A stretch of 64,000 bases of DNA from Xanthoparmelia taractica (taxonomy: Eukaryota > Ascomycota > Lecanoromycetes > Lecanorales > Parmeliaceae), in contig JANQBS010000028.1 of NCBI GenBank assembly GCA_033085395.1, positions 1 to 64,000 on the forward strand. The letters are read 5' to 3'. The notes beneath the pieces are model-generated. The model was not told the DNA's origin. It saw nothing but the letters and a program-made list of their open reading frames with translations, and searched no databases. The position numbers were made by a program, and so were the translations under genes. Below are positions 57,095-64,000 of the stretch, piece after piece; within the stretch, counting starts at the first letter, position 1, and every line of letters begins with the position of its first letter.

Positions 57095-60000
57095 ATGGCG
57101 ATGATGGTAAGTTCCCGCTTCCCATCAGCCAAATATTGGAACTTCCCAGCTTGTACTGACCTTTTCCAGGCAGCCTCTACCGCTCCACAAGTCGGTCGTT
57201 TCGGCCTCACCCAGGTCTATGCCCCCGTCGGCGGGGGGCTTGTCGACGTCGTCTTCGTTCATGGTCTTAACGGCAACCCACATAACACATGGACGAGCGA
57301 AAGGTCAAAGACCTTCTGGCCTGCACAGCTGCTGCCTCCTATACTCAATGATGAAAGAGCGCGGATATTGGTGTATGGATACGATGCGGACGTCACATCT
57401 TTCACAGACGGGGTCTCTACAGACAAGATACACAACCATGCCGAGCATCTTGTTGCGGAGCTGGTAGCCAACAGGCGCATCCGGAAGGCTTCAGAACGTC
57501 CAATCATCTTTGTCGCCCATTCTCTTGGCGGGCTTGTTGTTAAGCGTGCCCTGATCTATTCGTCTGAGATTCGTGGGATCTATACCGAACATCTACGGTC
57601 GATATATGTGTCTACCTTCGGGATACTGTTCCTTGGTACCCCGCACAAAGGCTCAGACGTTGCAGAATGGGGTTCTCGCCTGGAATGGATCTGTAGCGTC
57701 GCTCTGCCAAGCAAGCTTGTCGACACCCGACCCCAACTAGTGGATGCCTTGAAGAAGAACAACGAGACCTTACAAAATATCGACCGTCAGTTCATTCAGC
57801 TGATGAACAGATTCCACGTCTATTTCTTCCATGAGGGCAAGCCTACAAACCTAAAAGGAACTCTGAAATATATTGTCGACGAAGAATCAGCATCCCCGAC
57901 TGTTCAGGATGTCGAACGTGCCAGCATTCAAGCGGATCATTCACACATGTGCAAGTTTGAAAGCGATGCTGCTCCAGGTTTTGATCTGGTAGCCGAAGGT
58001 ATACAACGATATGCAGGCGAGGCACCGGCGGTCATCGCTGGACGTTGGGAGGAAGAGAAGAAGGCACGACTTGCGCAGAAACAGGCTGCAATTGAAGAAT
58101 TGATCCCAGGTATTGGTCCTCACTTGCTTTCAGCACGCCTACCGCAGGCTAATCTGTATAGGTAGTTTGAAAGCAACGCCTCAAACAGACTCGTCCAGCA
58201 CGAGCTCGTCTACGCCTGGTAAGAAACAGTTGGCGCTACCTGGCACTGAGAACCGATCTCCTATGCAAGAGTATGAAATGTATGATGTTGAAGAACCTGC
58301 AGATAAAGACAAGGAATTGGCTTGACTTTTGCGTGCTACGAGTTCTGGTTGAAGATCAAATTGTGTTTCATTTTGCGTGCGGCGCTCTTTTGCGGCAATG
58401 TTCATCCAGGCGGCTGATTTGGCGTTTTGTAGATATTTCACAAATACTTCCACCACAAATCCCGTCCATTCCTTCCCAACCTGAATCAAAAGACAACGCC
58501 ACCAACATTCCTGCTTCACCTGCCCAGCCAATAGAACCATACTTTATTGTACCACCCGGGTTTCGCCCAAATACCTTCTTTGTGGGCATGGAGAAGGAAT
58601 ATCAAGAGCTGGACCGACGACTCTTCGATAAAAGACGGCGCGATGGCACGGCATGTGTGCTTCTACATGGACAGGCTGGCGGCGGGAAGTCCCACCTGGC
58701 TCGACAATACGTCCATAAGAATCGGAAAAAGTTCGGTGGAGGAGTGTTTTGGATCACAGCGAAATCGAAGGAGGAAAGATATCATTCCTTTTGGAACCTC
58801 AAGCAAAAGGTCGTCTGTCGAGATCAGCCAGAATTATGTGATGGCGTCAACAGTAACGACTTCGTTTCAACGGTGAGGGCCTGGTTCGAAGCACGACAGG
58901 AGTGGCTCATGGTCTTCGATGGCGTTACAGTTGAAACAGACGATGATACTACCGAGTTTGCAAGATTCGTGCCGGACAGCCGAAATTCGAGTATCATCTA
59001 TATATCGAGAGCTAGGAACTTGGAATCCAAGCAACGACTACTAAGGCCATATCCCATCAAGGTTGGACCTCTAAAGGAGGATGACGCTAAGAAGTTGCTT
59101 TTCAAGGAATTGCACATCAAGAGGCCGACCGATGCTGAGAAGAAAAAGGCGAGTGAGCTGGTTCGAGACATCGGCGGTCTGCCCCTGGCCATTGACGCTA
59201 TCAGTCACCGCCTGGCCGACACCCATGAACCTCTTACAAAATACAAGCTATCATACAGTGCAGATCCGACTATCGAAGGGACCTATAATAAGATTCTGGA
59301 CGATCTCCAGCGATTGGGTCATATGGAAGCATGGAATTTGATACATATCCTATGCTGGTTCGGGCAGGAGATCCCTGTAGAGATGGTGCACCTTGGACTA
59401 AGGATCCTGCGCACCAATGTCGAAGTCAGGGCAACCGAGACTGGGGGGAGGCCAGATATAAACACTACCTTTGGAGAGTTGAGGCGGTACGCACTTATCG
59501 AAAGGAACGAGCCTGATGATAAGGACTCCATGTCGTCCAGCCGTGACAGTCTAGTCGACCCAGAGCCGATCGATATGCTCAAAATCCACAGTGTTGTCCA
59601 GAACTTTTGCTGCGACTCGTTGAACGCGAAGGGTCTGCTCCCACAATGGCTGGGGTATGCTGTGAAGCTTTTCTCTTTCTCTTATCGCCAAGCAGATATC
59701 AAGATCAAACTGAAGCCAGATACTGCTCGAGTTTCTGACTACCGGTATTACAAGGTACATGGACAGAGGCTCTGGGATCACTCTGTGCATTACGAGAGCA
59801 AGAACCAAGATCTTGGGGGTATTAGGGAAACGTTACAGCCAACACTGAGCATGATCGATAATGAGATCCTGCAACACGAGCCTAGCTCGTCCCAGGAAAG
59901 CTTGAACAATGGTATCTTCCAGGTCTCCATCTTCGACAGGACAAATAGCAGCTCGGATTCTGGCCCAGGTCCTATCACACCTGACCATCGACCTACTCCT

Positions 60001-61800
60001 CCACCATTGGACAATGAGACTCTGTTTGGGTTTCCAAAGGGTAAAACAGCTAATTCTCCCGGAAGCTTTATTGCTGCTTCTGCGGGAAATGGTCCCAAAA
60101 TCGTCAGCCTCAGCCCGCATCTACCAGATTCATATGATATTGGTTATGAGAGTGAGCAAGAAGGCCAAAATACATCACGTCCTATGCAGCGTGATCATAC
60201 TGAGAAAACGGCACGGCCCTCATCCCCTTCGCCTACACCACCAACAGTTGAGAATGAGGAGGAAGTTTGGCATGTCGTGCCATCAGCGAGAAATCCCAGG
60301 TCCCAGCGTCGCCGTCGTGATCTGGGAAATTTTCGGCCTACCAAGGCACGACCGCAAGTTGACAGGGGGAGTGTGATTGCATCTGTCGCTCATTCAAATC
60401 CAGATGTTAGGCAGGTCAGGGGGACTTCTCCAGCTTTCAATTCTCTGAAAAAGGTGCAGTCTCGGAGTCCTCCACCTTCGCGAAATGGCATAGCATCTTT
60501 CTTGCGACGGGGGACTCCGCCTGTCACTCCACCAACTTGGGCCGGCATCGCAGCAGGAACAGCAGGTCAGCCACCACTACAAGGAAAGAATGCGCCAAAT
60601 TCCGGTACTGTTGGTCGACCCGCAGCACCTATGACCATGGAGCGCGGTAGATCCCGTGAAAGCCTGAGAAGCAGGCGTGGTAATGCTCAGTCGTCTCCCT
60701 CGCCTTTAGGATCGGAATTCGTACCGCATCAAGAGTCAACAACGGGCAGAGGGGATGAGAATATCCGCATGAGTCCCGTATATCCCCCCTACACGAATGA
60801 GTATCCACCGGCCGGTTTCCAGTATACCACGCCTTATCCGGGCTCTAACTCTAGTCTCACCCAGATACCTCAAGGGCGGCCTGTCGGGAGTACTTTGCCC
60901 TACAATGCACCCCCACTTTTGGGGCCGAATACAGCACCTCTTCCAATCGAAGAAAGTATTACCATTACAACGAAGCGTCCGTTTCCTCCCGAACTCCGCG
61001 AGCAGCCACCGTCACCATGGTTTCCGCCACCAGGGTCCCACTATTCACCGCAACCGCAAAGTCGAACCAGCCCCCAACAACCTTATCATCAACTGTCTCA
61101 TGCGCCTTATCCGCCACCAGTAGTGCCAGCAACACCAAAAGGCTACTGTTCGCAACCCATGTCGCGTAATCACTCCGACCGATCTCGCGAGTCCGCCGCA
61201 GAAACAGACCCAGTCCGCCACCCCTCGGACTTTTCACCACGAATCCTACCCACCGACGCCCCCCGCGACAGACACTCAGACGGCCGCCCCGTTCGCAAGT
61301 CTCCCAAAACAGACTTTGCCCATCCCCCTTACTCGGCGCACTCCTCCCCACGCAGCCAACCCCACGACCTTTCCCATACCGGCGGCTGGGCCTACCCGTC
61401 TCCGTCCCACTCAGCACCCGATTACCACGACATGTCCATGTCCCGCTCGTCATCCGGGCCCGGCGTAGCAGTCTCGGACGCACCGGGCGGCATCGTCCAT
61501 TTCGACGACGCGGGCAGCGTGCAATTTGGCGAGCATCAGCCCATCAGTCTCGAAGAGGCGAGACGGCGCACCTGGCAGTATGAAGCGCGGTTGCGGGAGA
61601 GGCAGAGGGAGATGGAGGTTATGAGGGTGGTGGAGAGAGATGGGGTCATGCGAGAGGGCGAGAGAAGGAGGGAGAGCGCTCCGTACCCGGAAAACAACCT
61701 CATTCCCACGGAGGAGGGAATAGTAGGAGGTGCTAGGCCGCGGGGTTTGAGTGCGCCGAAGATGGGTGACGCTGTAGGGTTGGGGGTGCATCTGGGTTGA
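57095..61800 (+). CDS. NLR-like protein: alpha/beta hydrolase, NB-ARC, long disordered tail
   Basis: A predicted 1458-residue STAND/NLR-like protein. Exons: 57095-57106, 57170-58109, 58162-58218 and 58433-61800. Residues 30-260 form a SesB/PGAP1-like hydrolase: oxyanion loop VHGLNGNPHNTW (34-45), nucleophile Ser122 in VAHSLGGLVVKRALIYS, and FLGTPHKGSDVAEWG. Residues 375-600 form the NB-ARC ATPase: VPPGFRPNTFFVGMEKE entry motif, P-loop GQAGGGKS (416-423), Walker B LMVFDG (495-500), SSIIYISRARN and GLPLAI (585-590), then winged-helix-like segments and a helical part to about 750. The last 700 residues are P/S/R/Q-rich and disordered, with a K/R/E-rich helix near the end (LEEARRRTWQYEARLRERQR). 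No WD40, ankyrin or TPR repeats are visible. In fungi such proteins are implicated in non-self recognition and regulated cell death. The 214-nt intron 58219-58432 is the least certain; a donor near 58281 with acceptor 58409 also keeps the frame. Confidence 0.8.
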
Positions 61801-62535
61801 ATGAGAGAAAGAGAAGAGGAGCTACGCATGTCTGATTTGGTACTGATCTTTGCTCTTACTTACTCGTACCGCATGGCGATTCCGGAGTATTTGGGTCATT
61901 TTGCATTGCTTGGAGTACGATCAAAAGATGTCTGTGTGCACAGATTCCCAAGCGGTTTGCGGCATTTCCTCAACGCATTGTCTGGACGAGCGTTTTGCAT
62001 AGTTGCATAGCGGCGGTTTCGGTGGGGAGAACGGTCTTTGAAGTTTGCTGCGGGTTCTATATGTCGCAACATCATCATCATTATCATCTTGATACCTATA
62101 TAGAAGCAACTTAATATATCCTAATATAAATCATAGCATCCCGTCTAAGCATAATATGCGTGGTAGAGCCTGTGATACAGATAGTAGCCGAGGAATTTGG
62201 CTTTTAGATAAGATGGTATCTGCATCTGCTATATCGTTGGATTTTTCGATGATGTTTGCTGCATACTGTGCCCGGGAGTGAGTCGTGATGGGAGGATGGT
62301 TAGGGGTGCGCGACCCGATTGCGCAGGTGGAGTTGCCACATGAGGTCAAGCGTCGTCACAAGCGAAAAAGTCGCTCATGCATACCTTTCTCTAGTTTCAG
62401 TAGCATCCGTCACGTCAAAAGCCGTCCTGACTTGGTCTTTCCTTGAACCGACGCCGTTAATGTTATCTCCCTTGTAGCTAAGTCACTATCGAGAGTCTCT
62501 CCAACACAAAGTACTCCGAAGCAATCGAAGCAGAC
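61801..62535. other. Intergenic, no supported gene
   Basis: 735 bp of 3' flank and promoter sequence. Short frames on both strands lack motifs; a CATCATCATCATTATCATC stretch occurs at 62069-62087. Confidence 0.5.
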
Positions 62536-63631
62536 ATGAGTGCACTGATAGACTTTAACCCATTCCTACACGGTTCGACGGCCGAACGGGAACAGGTAGC
62601 CGGGGCCATCGATGCAGCGTTGTGCTCCGTTGGCTTTCTCTATTTAACTAACCATGGTATCAACGGGGATAAAGTAGATGAGTGTTTTCGATGGGTCAGC
62701 CTTCTTTCTCCTCTTCTTTCCATTCTTCAAAACCTCTTAGACTTGCGAGTTAGTTGAGCTCATGTGTAGAGGGAGTGATACATAGAGCAAACGCTTCTTC
62801 GCCCTTTCCGAGTCCGAGAAGAACACGATACGGCGCCCACCCGATCGCTCGCGTTACCGCGGCTACGTCGGCGTAGGACAAGAGAAAGTGCGAGAGCGCG
62901 TCTGCGTCAAGGAAAGCTTTGCTATAGGGAACCCGGACGAGGACGAACAGCCTAATCAGTGGCCATCCGAGGAACTCCTACCGGGATTCCAAGGATTCAT
63001 GGAGATGTTCTACCGGGAGTGTGAAGAGCTCATGCATCAATTACTAGACGCATTATCCCTAGCGTTGAAACTTTCTCCCGCGCATTCACTCGCACGGTTC
63101 CATTCAGCATCTCTATTCAGCATGGACTTACTCCACTATCCCGCAATACCAACCCAAGCTCTCCTCTCTGGCACCCACACCCGCATCCCCGCACACTCCG
63201 ACTTCGGCACCCTAACCCTCCTCTTCCAAGACGCAATCGGCGGTCTCGAGATCGCGGACCCAGGCTCCGCGCCCACGGAGACGAGCGCCGGCTTTGAGCG
63301 AGAAGGCCGGTTCAGGAAAGTAGAGCCGGTGCCCGGGACCGTGGTGGTAAATGTGGGGTACTTGCTCATGAGGTGGAGTAACGGGCGCTGGAAGAGTACG
63401 GTGCATAGGGTTGTTGAAGCTCCGAGGTCGTTAGAAGGTAATGTGGGGGAGGGGGAGGAGGAGGGGGGGATGACGCCGGCACGGTATAGTGTTCCCTTTT
63501 TTGCGGCGCCGGATCCGGGGGCTGTGGTTGAGGCGTTGCCGGGGTGTTGGGGCGAGGAGGTGCCGAGGAGGTGGGGGCCGATTGTTGCGGGTGAGTATTT
63601 GAGGAGGAAGAGGGAAGGGGTGTTCTTTTAA
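62536..63631 (+). CDS. 2-Oxoglutarate/Fe(II) dioxygenase, isopenicillin-N-synthase-like
   Basis: Non-haem iron oxygenase of 334 residues using 2-oxoglutarate and O2. Exons: 62536-62694 and 62786-63631, phase 0. The N-terminal DIOX_N part reads MSALIDFNPFLHGSTAEREQ, AIDAALCSVGFLYLTNHGI and, across the intron, CFRWSKRFFALSESEK, followed by RYRGYVGVGQE. The jelly-roll core shows the iron triad HSDFGTLTLLFQD (His, Asp) and STVHRVVEAP (His), with the 2-oxoglutarate-binding RYSVPFF (Arg-x-Ser). Length and motif order match fungal members that act in secondary metabolism, hormone-like or flavonoid-type reactions. Substrate cannot be predicted. An acidic/glycine insertion (GNVGEGEEEGG) lies in the loop after the distal His. 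Confidence 0.9.
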
Positions 63632-64000
63632 TATTGTGTTCCGGATTTCTGGCGCACAGTGCTGCTTCCCCTTTTTCTAGGGGTTCTTGAAAGACTTGGA
63701 GATGCAGGTTGACATAGTGTCGCCAAGCCATGTTCTCCGTTGGCTTCGGCGAGTAGCCGCATTCATCAGGACTTGTATCTTTGCTGGGCTTCACTTTGAA
63801 GGTTGGAAAAGTGAGTGGACGTTGGTCAAAGGGGAGTTCCTGAACGAATTTGTTGTTTACAAGGACCTAAGGGCAAGGGGAAAGGAGAGAGCAGAGGAGC
63901 CAAAAGAACATTCCTATATCGCCTCGAAAGTACCTATCCTAACTTGTTTTGGACGCTGCACACTCAAAAACCCAATCCCATACAACAAAAACATTTCACA
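63632..64000. other. 3' flank of dioxygenase, window edge
   Basis: 369 bp. The minus frame at 63366-63794 is a shadow of the dioxygenase and its 3' flank. No gene is supported up to the window end. Confidence 0.45.

Noticed and set aside
63366..63794. 142-codon minus frame
   Set aside because: Antisense of the dioxygenase C-terminus and its 3' flank, proline/serine-rich by composition.

Overview
The window is nuclear DNA of a filamentous ascomycete (Pezizomycotina), most likely a dothideomycete. The evidence: almost every gene is interrupted by short introns (about 46-225 nt) with GT..AG ends and CTRAY-like branch sites, intergenic DNA is long and rich in simple repeats, and the gene content is typical of the group (DUF8004-like protein, DUF6594 protein, fungal rhodopsin-domain membrane protein, S/T/N-rich surface protein, NLR-like hydrolase/NB-ARC protein). 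The class-level assignment is inference. No rRNA, tRNA or CRISPR array was recognised by eye. Exon structures were worked out by joining frames at plausible splice sites and by continuity of family motifs; they are predictions.

Layout. 0-4.5 kb: a four-copy 17-bp tandem repeat, a decayed ankyrin-repeat gene and an NNP nitrate transporter (-). 6.2-8.3 kb: a DUF8004-like protein (+). 8.3-12.8 kb: gene-poor DNA with decayed coding-looking scraps. 12.8-23.7 kb: coiled-coil protein (+), secreted N-glycosylatable repeat protein with a cysteine-rich C-terminus (-), a frameshifted membrane-protein relic (-), microsomal-type epoxide hydrolase (-), zinc alcohol dehydrogenase (-), GT25 glycosyltransferase (+). 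24.3-28.8 kb: unknown protein with two duplicated 27-nt micro-exons (+) and a pyridoxal-reductase-like aldo/keto reductase (+), with microsatellites between. 28.8-39 kb: minisatellite-rich spacer, five-exon secreted cysteine protein (-), alpha/beta hydrolase (+), Spt10-like GNAT/HHCC regulator (-) divergent from an omega-like GST (+).

39.4-48.5 kb: zinc-finger pseudogene (+), rhodopsin-domain membrane protein (+), low-complexity spacer, disordered protein with an internal duplication (-), F-box-like protein (-) divergent from a rhomboid protease (+). 49.1-55.9 kb: PDAP1/PP28-type phosphoprotein (-) divergent from a large protein with a Q/P/Y/S-rich prion-like tail (+), then a DUF6594 membrane protein (+). 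57.1-63.6 kb: a 1458-residue NLR-like protein (alpha/beta hydrolase, NB-ARC, long disordered tail) and a 2-oxoglutarate/Fe(II) dioxygenase (+).

The genes do not form an obvious biosynthetic cluster: they mix housekeeping functions (histone-gene regulation, rhomboid, PP28, transport) with accessory enzymes (epoxide hydrolase, ADH, AKR, GST, 2OG oxygenase) and surface/secreted proteins. The most notable single locus is the NLR-like gene, which carries a hydrolase effector and an NB-ARC switch but no recognisable sensor repeats. Three relic genes show that gene decay is ongoing between intact genes.
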